Positions 13,522 to 25,212 of a stretch of DNA of 64,000 bases are shown piece after piece. Within the stretch, counting starts at the first letter, position 1; every line of letters begins with the position of its first letter. Below the pieces are notes generated by a model. The model worked only from the letters and a program-made list of their open reading frames with translations, was not told the DNA's origin and did no database searches. The DNA lies in contig NC_079879.1 of the NCBI RefSeq assembly GCF_029227915.1, positions 5,022,001 to 5,086,000 on the forward strand, in the 5' to 3' direction. The DNA is from Hydractinia symbiolongicarpus (lineage: Eukaryota; Cnidaria; Hydrozoa; Anthoathecata; Hydractiniidae). The position numbers were made by a program, and so were the translations under genes.

Positions 13522-13930
13522 TGCGCGCAGTTTGTTGATAACCTGTTTATCGTTGAACGTTTGCAGTTTATCGATAACCTGTTTATCGTTCATTGCGTGC
13601 AATTCGTTGATAACCTGTTTATAGTTGAACGTGTACAGTTTGTTGATAGCCTGTTTATCGTTGAACGTGTACAGTTTGTTGATAACCTGTTTATCGTTGA
13701 ACGTGCACAGTTTGTTGGAAACCTGCTTATTGTTGAACGTTTGCGGTTTATTGATAACCTGTTTATCGTTTATTGCGTGCAGTTTGTTGATAACCTGTTT
13801 ATCGTTGAACGTGTACAGTTTGTTGATAACCTGTTTATCGTTGAACGTGGGCAGTTTGTTGATAACCTGTTTATCGTTTTGATGACCAGTTTATTGTTAA
13901 ACGTGTGCAGTTTATCGATAGCTTGTTTAG
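13522..13930 (+). repeat. 36-bp minisatellite (about 11-12 copies)
   Basis: The unit contains 'cagtttgttgataacctgtt' followed by 'tatcgttgaacgt'. The spacing is 36 bases in most units, with a few at 35 or 37. Each unit includes the small inverted repeat GATAA-CCTGT-TTATC. Because 36 is a multiple of three, several frames are open through the array (12-residue repeats such as QFVDNLFIV), but there is no splice context or conserved start, so I treat it as non-coding. Confidence 0.85.
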
Positions 13931-15377
13931 CGTGCATTACGCTTTTATGCCGTTGAAAGAAATGCAAGAAACTCTATATAAAAATTAAAATAAACATCGA
14001 AATAAATCAGGACCCTTTTTCTAAAGCCTTAAAATCTTTTTAACATCTTCACCGTTGCACATAATGTCAGCTACATTCCGTTAGTTACATCATAAACTTA
14101 ATGCTGAAACAAAAGAGACATTAAAATTAAAATATCCAACATGATACTCTCAGTTTGATTTTAATTGTTTCGTTATCTTGAATTAAAAAAAAAGAATAAA
14201 GAGAAGAATAAGAATTTGTTTTATATCTTTCCACGAAGTAAAAATTTTGTAAAACTATGTATCGTATCAGAATTTAAACAAGGGATTGAAGTTGAATTCT
14301 TATTCCAAAATCTCAAACTTTAAACGCTGAAAATTTATAACAATGAATCCAAATCTGAGTGAGGAAGACCTTCTAACGAATTCTAAAGAAAAATTACTTT
14401 AACCAAGTTATAATGATGCTAAAAAAGCAACAAAAATATGGTAAGTGAAAATTTATTTGTATTTCACGACTCAAAACCGAAAGTTTGCTGATATCACTTC
14501 CTAAAAGTAGTAGCATTGACGGCTTTGACATTTTCAGGAGGAAGTTAAAAGTCTCGAATGTATAATCAAAAAAACTTAATGCAATCACCGTCGTGTCGTG
14601 ATCATTTCAACCTGGTACGTCACACACTTGTCGAAATTTACTTCTTAGAGTAATCTTAGTGCACAGGCTCTTTGTGAATAATACAACGTTCAACGTTTGC
14701 AGACTGTTTTAGCGTGTGCAGACTGTAAAGAAAATTTAAGGAAAGAGAAAACGCCTTTTTAAGTTGAAATGAATAAAATATGGTCTGCAAATAGTTGTTA
14801 CATATGAAGGATGCTTTTTAATATTTTGTGGTGTATTCATTCAGCTTCTCAAAGAAAGCGCGGTAGAATGTGCGAACATTGTATCCGCAATTAATTAATT
14901 CATTTATTTATTTATTTATTTTATCTAGTTTTATATTCTGCATGCTAAGCATATACGTGGGTTTTATGACATATGAAATTTCATCGCCAGATGTCTAAAT
15001 GATAGTTTCAAAATTTAAAACATCAAAAAAGAGATGGGATAAAATAAAGAAGAATAACAAATAAAAACAATGAATAAAAAGGTTTGTAAAAAACACATGT
15101 CTCCGTGGAGAGCCTTTATAATTTAGTTATGTTTAAAAATGATTGTTACATAAACGAAGTAATATTTTATGCATCTCAATTTCTTGTAAAGAACTTCAGA
15201 GGAGAGCTACGATTGGTTACGATTTTGGTTGGTTTGGTATTGGGTATTATGGGAGTCATGTGACCTTTTATAGATTGAGTGTTGATTGGCTGCTACAAGA
15301 AAGATGAAAACAATCCTACTCTCGATCTCGACGTCGTTCCATTGTTTACTTTCGTGTAAGTGGAGACTCATTGTGAA

Positions 15378-15536
15378 AAAAATGCCCCTATTCCAGTATA
15401 CACCTCATTCTATTAAACGCCCTATTCCAATAAACACACAAAAAACCTCATTCTAATAAACGCCCTATTTCAGTAAACGCCTCATTTCCAGTAAACTCCT
15501 TATTTTAGTAAACAAATTATTCCAGTAAACGTCTTT
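15378..15536 (+). repeat. Degenerate 'cctattccagtaaacg' minisatellite
   Basis: Eight or so diverged units built on 'ccctattccagtaaacgcct' with variable spacing of about 15-25 bases. It lies just after a promoter-like patch and a strong splice donor (15356). I see no coding evidence. Confidence 0.65.
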
Positions 15537-18500
15537 GTTATCCAATTTCTTCTCAGCAACAGACCCTTTTAAGCTAATCCCGAAATTCATCGAATCAGTT
15601 GGCACAGTGTTTGAATTCTTAAACATCAAGATTTGTTCATCTTTCACAATCCTAAACACGGGATTAAAAAAAAAATTCGAGAACAAAGTTTCAAAGCAAA
15701 GAAACCTGGCAGTATATTTTAAGGACTATTATAGAAAATGTCGATGTCCGTCGTTAAAAACGCTTTAAACAATTTTCAGAGTGTGGAGAACAGCATAAAA
15801 AGGTTGTTTAGAAACAAAGTAGAAAGTAAAATCTTTACAACACAACACAAGTTTTATTTGTTGTAAAAGCAACATTTTTAATTGTTTTGCAAACTTTTTA
15901 GATCGAACCCATCAAATAGTTACAACCAGAGTGGCACGTCTGTTCTTTCCTTATCGTAAATTGTTATCATGACTCCTACTATTGTGTCTGTTTCTTTGTT
16001 TCATTCAACCATCCATTCCTTTTTATTTTTACTGATTTTAATATTAGATAAAGATCAGTTACGCCATTTTAAAGATTATAATTTTGCTACATAAAAATCT
16101 TTGAAAACAGGATTAGGGTTAATTCGCAATAGTTTAGGTTTTTAAGCCCTGCGTTTAGTGAAGTTTGTTTTGTATACATAGGAGTTGTAGAATTCTTTTA
16201 TATCAAACGAAGAAAAGACATGTTGATACAACATCGTTTTGTTATTGTGAAGCAAAACAAAGTGGAACAAATGTTTATAAGCTGAGTTTATAGTTAGTAA
16301 GAATTAATTTCACATAATGTTAGCTATTTTTTGTAAAAAATATTTCGTCTTAAAGAATTGCGTTGTTTGAGATGTGTGATAATATTATGGAGTATTGTGA
16401 AGTTTTCTTTTATTGAAAATAATATGAATAAATTTACTGTTGTTGGTTAAGTAAAAGGATAATTTATTACAAAAACCAAACACATTTATTTAAACACGTT
16501 AATACTTTCTTATAAAAAAACTGATTAACTCAAACCTCAGATAACTCAAAATTTCGTTAATTCGACTTATTTTTATTAAACATAAATAGATAATGCTGCC
16601 TGTTAAGTAAACTTCTATTTACAAGGGACTTGCATACTTTCTTAATCTCTAAGATTACACCTTTTCCCGGTAATGAAACATGAGAAAAGACAATTCGCAG
16701 CAATGATAGGATACAAGTTAACGAAGAATAAAAACAAAATCTTCAAATTAGATGCAAAAAAAATTTCAGGATAAAAATATTCTATGGATATTCCTAACTT
16801 TTTGTCTAATTTCATCTTCAAAAAATTTTAGTTATATGTAATAAAATAGAGGGCGCCTTTTGTGGGAGGTTGAGATTAAAAGCGATTACTGTGCATAAAA
16901 ATAAAATCTCGTTCTACTCTTGCGTGGGAATTTCATGTCGCGTTGATCCCCCAACAGGTAAATAAAAAAGATAAAGAGAGATGAGCATTATCGTTTTTAT
17001 CGTCTTTGTGGATTTTAAAACTGAATTCCTAGAAATTTACCAACATATCGAATTAGTCATCGAAAACGTAAAAAAAATGGAAAGAATCAAAAAAGTTTTC
17101 ATTATTGACATTTGGAAATAGCTTTCAGTTAAAATCATTTTTTTTGTAGGATTTACATATATAGATGTTCTTATTTTCATTTCAATGAAAACACACAAAA
17201 GTTCATCTATCATAATATTTGGGAACAGGTTATTGTTCTTCTGGTTTAGCTAAAACCGACAACATTTGGTTTGAGGAAAAACTTTGCAAAAAAATATACA
17301 CGAATTGGTTGAAAAACATTGTGAGCAAAACTTATCGTAGATCGTAACTTGATTTGCAGAAAAGAGTTGATTGTAGAGAGAGCAAAGAAAGAGAGAGCAT
17401 GCAGAACTTACAAGGTTTTTGATTAAAGATGGCTCGTAAATAAAAAATCGCAACTTAAAAAATATTGATTGACACATAAGTCAACATGGCTGTCATATTT
17501 CATGTTGGTCCACAGTGATGGATCGTGTAATGTATGTGTTTGTTTGTTTGTTTGTTTTTTGTTCTATAACTGCTATGTATTTGGTTTTTTGTGGTGCTTG
17601 CTATATTGTATTGCACACTCCGCGATACGAAAAGTGGCCTTGGAAAAGTTTATTTATAAAACTCTTGAAGACTTAAAATGTTTTTAATTTTTCTCTCTTT
17701 TCGTTATTTTTGATATTTGGCAAATGATGTTATTGGCAAATCCTCCCATATGCTTAACGTTCTAAAATTTTAAACCAACCATTTTACTCTGAATTTTTGC
17801 TTAAGTAAGGTTTGATATAGCATAAAAATGTCCCCAGTTTACTGATTCATACAGAAGTGTTCTCATGTTGTGGAGAAGAAAAGGTAAGTCCAATACGAAT
17901 GCTGCTAATCAAAAAGTCTAACTTCATTTTAATATTTTTTTATGTATAACCACTTTACAAAAAAAGTGAAAAGAGGCCTGGGACTGACAAAACTAGAGGA
18001 TTTGGCAAACGACGATAAATAATCTAAGTAAGAAGAGCTGAGAACAAAATATTTATTTTAATCGATGGGATTACTAGTCTAAAAATGTAATATTAAGTTT
18101 AAGAAACTTGGGTGCTAAATTATCATGCTAAACATCAAGTATCAATTTAATTATATCAAAGCTACACTTTTGATAATAAAACATTCTTATGCGTTTCTAT
18201 AACCTCAAACTGTTTGTTCCAACCCTCTTCATGCATCTATCTCCTGAAGATTAATTTCTACGCTATGATCCCTTTTCTATTTGCAGATTCTATTGTGCTT
18301 TGTCCCATACCTATTTGAACTTTGCATTAATTTGATGGCATAACCTAGGATTTAAAAAAATACCTTTTGTCATCAATACAAATTCCTTACTCCTTCGCAG
18401 TTGTTAAATACAGTCTGTCGTTTTTGTGGCAAATCTTTTGACTAATAATTCCATAAAAACTTGGCTACACTTTTGTCACATTTCATTTCTTTTTTTCAGA

Positions 18501-18823
18501 TTAGTTTGCGCCAAAAAAAACTATTGATAGAGAAACCTAATTACTCACTACGATGGAGAGTTGAAGAGTTTGGATAAGGCAAACAGCTAGATGTTTATGT
18601 ACAGTCTAGCTAACACTAGTCTTAAAATTTTTTGTATTGTTTACAACTATCTGTGTCATTTGGATTAAAGTTAAAAAAAACAGGGAATTACTAATTTTGT
18701 ACAATCCGGAGAAAAAATTCGTTGTTTTTCCGGCTGGAAAGTTTATAAAGAACGTTGAAGTACGTACATTTCTACAGGGTTTCATCACTGTATGGTTGCA
18801 CAAACTGCGTATGTGTTATTTCA

Positions 18824-18869
18824 ATATTTGTTTGTTTGTTTATTTGTTTGTTTGTTTGTTTGTTTATTT
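18824..18869 (+). repeat. (TTTG)n microsatellite
   Basis: Tetranucleotide TTTG/TTTA run. A shorter relative lies at about 17539-17556. Confidence 0.8.
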
Positions 18870-20547
18870 CAACACTGTGCAGCTTCGCATACTTGTGACT
18901 AACAAGAGCAAATTTTCTTTAAGAAAAGTCTATTCTGCAAAATCGCTTTAAAACAGTCACCTAATTCTAGGAGGATAATTTTAATAACATTTTCTATACA
19001 TATAAAAGTACCGAACGATTACATGCGAGTCGAATCTGACAATTAAATACCATAGTTTTGACTCGTTTAATTAGATAGAAAGAGGATCAGATGACTATAT
19101 TTTAGATGCTATATATATCTTTTTCGCCTTTTAAATAACGAATTTGTAAATGCACAAGCATAAAAAATGTCTAGTTAAGAAACATGGGAGAAAATATAAC
19201 ACGTTCTTTTCAAACCGTTCAAAGTTTTTTTCACTTAGTCGTGTTGTTCAGTTTATTTTATTACGTTCAAAAGCGATTATTTACATTGCGACTCACTGAC
19301 AGAAAAATCGACGAATAAAAGAAGATTTATACACATTTATATATATTTATATGATTGCCGGAAGATAGAAACTTGAAATGGTTTAATGAAATAATAATGT
19401 TATTTTGTTTTTATAGAAGAGAAGTTTATCTATATTAGATTGTACTTGAAGTTTCGTGTTAATTCCTCAATCAACAATGTTTGATATTTATAGGAATGTA
19501 AGGTGGACGTCCCAGTGTGTGTGTCATTCTCTAAAAGTGACAAAATTGACAAGTGAATAGTGACAATGGTAAAACTTCTTCGATAAAACTTACACTTGTA
19601 CCAAACAGACTTATGTGATTTTTTTACTGTTGTGAATCTAATGGGGAAAGTACAGCTTTTTGTGGTAGGATGGCGAAAAAAAGTTTGTTTTTTGAATTTG
19701 TTTGTTTTTCATTAAAAACATACAATCCTGTTTTAATATTTTCACATTTAATGATCTTTATTAGTTATCAATATGTCATACAAATATTTATCTTTCTGCA
19801 GAGACGATGGTATCTGAGTTATCATATATTAACAAGATATAAAACAATAAAATATCTTGCTCTAAATGACAACTTTCGTTCCTGTTGGCATTTGAAATAC
19901 CTCAATACTTATCTGTTCAGGCTCTTAAATAAATTTTGCATTATTGCACACATTTTTTTTCGTCTATGTCAGGCTGTGAAGTCTATTGATTTCTTTTTAC
20001 TGTTAATATAGCTATGTATATCTTAAGAAGCCTTCATCAAGATTAAGAATATTAAGGGATATATTTTGTCTAACAGCAAGCGGGTTTCATGTTTTATGAA
20101 GTATGAAGCAGCTTACAGCGTCTACAATTTGGGAAGTATTAACTTTATCTTATTATACTAATGTTTAAAAAATGTTTACAACTGTTAATAATTTCCACAC
20201 ATGTTTGAAGTTCTGTATTGTTTCAATTTCATCTGTTTTTTGTTTAAAAAGGAACGAGAAGGATTTCGGGATAGGATAAGTGTAGCAAGCAATATTAGCT
20301 GATAAAATCTCCAAATTTAACTGCATTACATTCTATACTTTTTATCCAATCTGATTGCATTCTCGATCGTTTAATTAGTTATAATTACCGAGATCATAAC
20401 AATCATAATTCCTTTTTCACAAATAAAAAGACCGAAGCGACAACACCTCTGTTAGATGTTATGAAGCTTCTTACCTTAATGACAGAAGAAGAATTTTTTA
20501 TGGAATTGGTATAGACTGAAAACTGATCATTTTCAGAGTCAATAAAG

Positions 20548-23500
20548 ATGTCACAGTTTAATAACGCGGCCTTACGCGTGTTACAACGCGCGCAAACCAT
20601 GAAACAGCAGAACGATGGTAGTGTATTAGTGGAGAAATCAACAGAACCTGCAGATGAACAAAAGGATCCATTACTAGCTGAAGATAAAAATAAAATAACA
20701 AATTTTTCCGATAAATACGGTTTTCCTTTTGCTCTTAACAATAGCGAGGAGAATGGGAATGGTGACGTACTTAATAACAACATCAAAAAGCAAAATGGCA
20801 GTGGCAGCCAAAATGGCGGCAAGCCGGCAAAAGAATTTGACGTACGCGACCGATTTCGCCGAGCAGGGATGAAAGCTAGATTAGCTCGACGAATGGAAAA
20901 AATTGTTGAGGACCGGATGACGGTAAAACAAATTTTTAATAGATATGTTCAGAATTCCACTTTGCATGGTTTCCGGTTCATATTTATGAAAACGTTTGTA
21001 ATCAGAAGAATAGCCTGGGCAATTCTCACCTGTGCTCTGACTGCAGCGTTTTTAAAAGAACTTTACGACAGTGTTGATCTATTCTTTGAATACCCTTTCA
21101 CAACGACTTCTACGATTGAATACGTACCCAGTCTAAAATTCCCAGCCATTAGCCTGTGTAACATGAACAACTTCGATGCCAATAGAATTAAAAACAGTAA
21201 ATTAAAAAAGGTATATGATATGGGAATGATCCCGTTTGATCACAAATGGGGAGATCCTGGGTATGATTTACCTGGTGAAGAACTTATATCCATATTACGC
21301 AACTCTTCACAGCCAATAAAAAATGATTTACTGAGACATTGCGAGTGGAAAAGTAGAGAGACTGCTAAAACAGGTGTTCCGACTTTATGTGGAGCTCAAA
21401 ATTTTACGAAATTTAGTAATTTATTTGGACAGACTTGTTATACATTTAACCCAGGAGAAATGTTCGGGAAAACGGAATTGCATTTGAATGAAACCGGTTT
21501 AAACTTAGCACTAAAACTCGAATTAGATTTAAAAGCAAACGATACATTGCATGGTGTCCAAGAAGTGGGATTGAAAGTCGTGGTGCACGACCAAGAAGAA
21601 TCGCCTCTTCAACAAGCTGGTTTTGTAGTTTCGCCTGGATTTCATACCTTTGTTGAAATGAATGTCAGAAGGGTAATTTTCTTATTAATTTATTTTTCTT
21701 CTTAATAACTTTATTATGTATTTATTTGCACCCTCGTCTCGAGGGTTTTTTGCCTTCAATATGAGAGATGACGTCGGAAAATTTCGGTGTCTTCTCTCAC
21801 ATCAAAAAGACAAAAGAACCTGGGGACAAGGGTGATTTAATTTCACCCGTTCCTACGTACGTAATCTTACCAGGTCAGTGATAAAAATCCTGTTTGGTCG
21901 ACATGGAATTAAAATTTATTATTTTATCAATTGAATGTCTATGTTGCGTCTTATCTCTGCTAATTTTGATGGACATGTGTCAACCTGCAAAACAACCGAT
22001 TATCTTTAACAGCGGGTGTGTGTTTTGCGTACAAAAGTTAAGAATCCACTATGAGTTCTCATATTAAATATTTAACTCTTATCTTATGTTAATTTTATCA
22101 GTTGATTAGCAATTAAGCCAACGTCACCAAGTTATCATTGAAAGGGATAGAGAGATCTTTGTTTCCTATGTTGCCAGTCAGTTAAGACGCCATTTCTATC
22201 CTATCAAAATTCTAATTAAAAAATTATATCTATTTCATCACGAATCCAACACTGGCTCTCTTCTGTGACCTTACTTTCGTGTTCATTCTGATAACCTTTA
22301 GTGAGATAAGAACAACAATTTTAAATTTATCACTGCTGGGAAATCTTTTAACAACTATTGGATCATAAATCTATCAATCGCATATACACACGAAATTTAT
22401 TCTGTCAAATGTAAACAGTGTGTTTTTATTTATTTTATTCGAAATTGTGACAGGATATGAACTTTAATTAGCCTTATTTGGTATGGGGAGGGGAGAGGGG
22501 AGAAAGTGACACCGGCAAATTCAAGTTTTAATTCCTTCTGTTGTGATTATTATTATTATTCACGATTGACACCTTTTCCAAATGTTTTAATGACGTCACC
22601 AATTCTTAGACATTGTTCAAAACCACCGAACTAAACTCTCTAAAAATGCTATAAATTCATTTAGTCATATTTAGTCATGTGTCTTTTGTTTAAACATTTT
22701 TGTCTAAGATTTGCCATCTGTTCGATCCGTTTTCCCCGATTTACACGATTTTAACCCGATATTTAAAATATATTCCGATTTTTCGGGATTTTGGCAGAAC
22801 ATGTCCATTTTTATATAAGAAACCAAGAGATATGTCCCTAAATTTACTGGTTATTAAAAAGTGCATGGATACAATGAACTGAAGTTTTAATTAAGAAACA
22901 CTATAAAATCCGGACTAAATCCGGCAATTCTCAGATGTAGTAAATAATACTGTGCACCGTTTGTAAGAAGTTTTCTATAAATGATTGTTGTTTAGACGGA
23001 GAATCTGAAGCCACCTTACGCGACAAAATGTGGCGAAACACCATTGAAATATTGGAAACGAGACTATCGACAATCACAGTGTTTTTTAGAACAGCTTAGT
23101 GAAAAAGTGAAAAGCAATTGTCATTGCCGAGCGGGCTTCATGCTAGGTACCAGTCTTTTCATAAAAAACAGAACGAATTAACACAAAAAAGTTTAAACTT
23201 TTTGATATCGTTTTGGATTAGTTCTTTGTTTTTGTTTGGACTTATCATTTGTTTACATTTCTGCGTTTATAACTCCCACATTACTCATCCCGTTGTGATG
23301 TGAGAACAGTAAGATTCGTGTTGACATAAAATACATACCAGAACCTGTTTACTTAGAAACAGTTAAAGATCTAAGGGTACTGACCAAAAAAAAGGCTATC
23401 CGGATAAATTTAACACTCTATTTTATAAGTTATTTTCAGTAAATCCAGGGCTGGTATTTCTCGTTAAAATATTTCTTTTTTTTTTTTCGTTTTAGATAAA

Positions 23501-25009
23501 TCGTTACCATATTGTTCATTAAATCAAACACTGACTTGCTTGATACCGATTGTCCGTAAGTTGTTAATACTTTTAATCTCTACTTTGACTGATTCTGTAG
23601 AATATCCATGAAGCTAACAACAGATCAAATGTCATACTTAGAAAAGTGGAAACAGTTTTGTTCTCACATTACCAAAAATTTATTTACGCTTTTATATCTC
23701 TGTTACATCGCTTCAGCTTTCAATGTATATTTGAAGTGAAAAGTCCATTTTGATCTTTTTGCAGATATCTGATTTGCAAATGTCTGACTACCTAGTGTGT
23801 AAAAACTCATGGTGGCGTTAGGGTCATTAAATTCGCCATCTTGCGCGATTGAAGTGGACCAAATGAATGACTTTTTTATTTGAAATAAGGTTTTTAAAAA
23901 ACTTAAAGAAAAAACGAATGATTTTTTTTCATAGATCAATTCGATCGTAAGACAAATAGCAAATGTCCAGTCGATTGTGAAACAATACAATATATTACGT
24001 CACTATCCTACGCTCGATTTTTATCAAGCCCTCCAATCGGAATGGAGCTTTTAAGAGATAAAACTTACATCAAGAAACTACAAACAACTATGCATACAGA
24101 AGAATTCCAAAAATACATCGAGTAAGTGAGGCCATAGACGTTATTGTAAATTCAAATTGTGTTTATTTAATCCCGCAATCGCAACATTGAAAAGAGGAAA
24201 ATATACATCGCTTCTTATTAGACCATCGTTATTATATGGGTAAAAAGAATAAATTATGGGCTTAATTTGGATTGGTGTAAAAATCACAAAAATAATGTCA
24301 TACGAGACAAATTCTATAAGGTTTCGTAATTCATAGGATTAGATCGCTTTTTCAATATATTTTTTATTCTTAGTTAATCCAAACCCATAATCCTTAATAT
24401 TATAAAGCCATAGTTTTGATCCTCTCGATTTATCTTTAGGGAAAATATTGTGGTGGTCCAATTTTTTTATCAAGAGATGAAAGAGGAAATTGTGCAACAA
24501 GAACCAAGTTACGACTTTTATAAATTAGTGGGTAAGACGATATTTTGTGTCACCTCTGTTCTATCAAATCGTTACATCCTTTAACATAAAAACATATTAC
24601 TAAATTTGTAAGCCAGTGAAATAGCAGCAATAACACGAAAGCAGCGTGAAGAGACTTCTTTCACAAGTGTGGAGGGTCAGAAGGTAATCTAGTACAACGT
24701 TCTAAATGTCCAACAACTAAAAAGATCTTATTTAAACTAAATAAGAAAACAAGAACTTAGCTATAAATATAAGAAACACAGAAAAGGAAACTACGAATTG
24801 TTTAATCTTAGCTTCAAACCTCTAATCAGCTAAATTGTTTTTCTTCTTTCTCCGATATAGGAGATGTTGGTGGTCAACTCGGTCTCATGTTGGGCGCAAG
24901 TGTTTTGACCTTGGTCGAGTTTGTCGATCTATTTCTCTTTACCATGTATCATCAACTTTTGCGTTTATCACGGAGAAGAAAACGAGAGCATGAAACTGAT
25001 GTCATGTAA
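20548..25009 (+). CDS. DEG/ENaC-family sodium channel (HyNaC/ASIC-like)
   Basis: Six exons: 20548-21672, 22996-23146, 23496-23555, 23935-24121, 24440-24531, 24861-25009 (587 aa, all phases agree). The cytosolic N-terminus is long (about 150 aa, against 40-90 in most relatives) and acidic/Asn-rich, then basic. The conserved gating motif HG is H140-G141. TM1 is about 154-172. Just outside it is LKFPAISLCNMNNFD, the post-TM1 signature. The extracellular domain is Cys-rich (for example CEW, LCGAQNF, GQTCYTF, NCHCRAGFM, CPVDCE). TM2 starts at GGQLGLMLGASVLTLVEF with selectivity filter GAS (about 550-552), then an Arg/Lys-rich tail ending ETDVM. It is a trimeric, amiloride-type Na+ channel subunit of the plasma membrane. 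Peptide gating, as in hydrozoan HyNaCs, is inference. The stop lies inside a 27-bp tandem repeat. An acceptor-like TTTCAG ends 11 bases before the ATG. Confidence 0.93.
21729..21834. mobile_element. About 106-bp hairpin MITE in DEG/ENaC intron 1
   Basis: The left end 'caccctcgtctcgagggttt' and the reverse complement of the right end, 'cacccttgtccccaggttct', are alike. Inside, 'atgagaga' and 'tctctcacat' extend the fold. It carries the 'cctggggacaagg' motif that recurs at 1766, 25483 and 53561. No ORF. The sequence fits a tiny non-autonomous element. Confidence 0.55.
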
Positions 25010-25117
25010 CGAGAGTGTGAAACTGATTTCATGTAACGAGAGCATGAAACTGATGTCATGTAACGAGAGCATGAAACTGATGTCATGTAACAAAAACATG
25101 AAAGTCATGTCATGTGG
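24983..25117 (+). repeat. 27-bp tandem repeat spanning the DEG/ENaC stop codon
   Basis: Five units of 27 bases start at 24983, 25010, 25037, 25064 and 25091. The first unit encodes the last eight residues plus TAA of the channel (REHETDVM-stop). As 27 is a multiple of three, units 2-4 repeat the same codons and the same in-frame TAA. Unit 5 has diverged and lost the stop. The array is thus half coding tail, half 3' UTR. Confidence 0.9.
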
Positions 25118-25157
25118 CTGAAGCAGGAAATGATCTTGCGTAGCTGTTAAGACATTG

Positions 25158-25163
25158 AATAAA
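25158..25163 (+). promoter_or_regulatory. Poly(A) signal AATAAA for the DEG/ENaC gene
   Basis: AATAAA 149 bases after the stop. A second AATAAA is at 25207-25212. Confidence 0.55.
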
Positions 25164-25212
25164 ACGAAAATTTTATCTCCTTCGTGTATTTGTGACACGA
25201 GGTGATAATAAA

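Larger units (their letters stand above)
11932..20547. other. Gene-poor 8.6-kb intergenic region
   Basis: I find no recognisable gene between the UPF0547-like gene and the DEG/ENaC gene. The region contains the repeats listed separately (12431, 12808, 13522, 15378, 18824) and a promoter-like patch with a strong donor at about 15211-15361. Short open frames such as those at 13561-13956 and 19670-20011 are repeat-derived or low-complexity. Confidence 0.5.

Noticed and set aside
13522-13930. CRISPR array
   Set aside because: The units are contiguous diverged tandem repeats without unique spacers, and the genome is clearly animal.
13561-13956. 131-aa repetitive ORF as a structural protein
   Set aside because: The 36-bp minisatellite is open in several frames only because 36 is a multiple of three. 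No start context, splice sites or flanking coding sequence.
19670-20011. 113-aa hydrophobic ORF upstream of the channel gene
   Set aside because: Phe/Ile/Leu/Tyr-rich translation of AT-rich DNA with no recognisable motif or splice context.
20403-20822. 139-aa minus-strand ORF
   Set aside because: Antisense shadow of the first DEG/ENaC exon. The sense frame has clear homology.
24968-25198. Minus-strand ORF with repeats of Phe-Met-Leu-Ser-Leu
   Set aside because: Antisense of the 27-bp repeat at the end of the channel gene.
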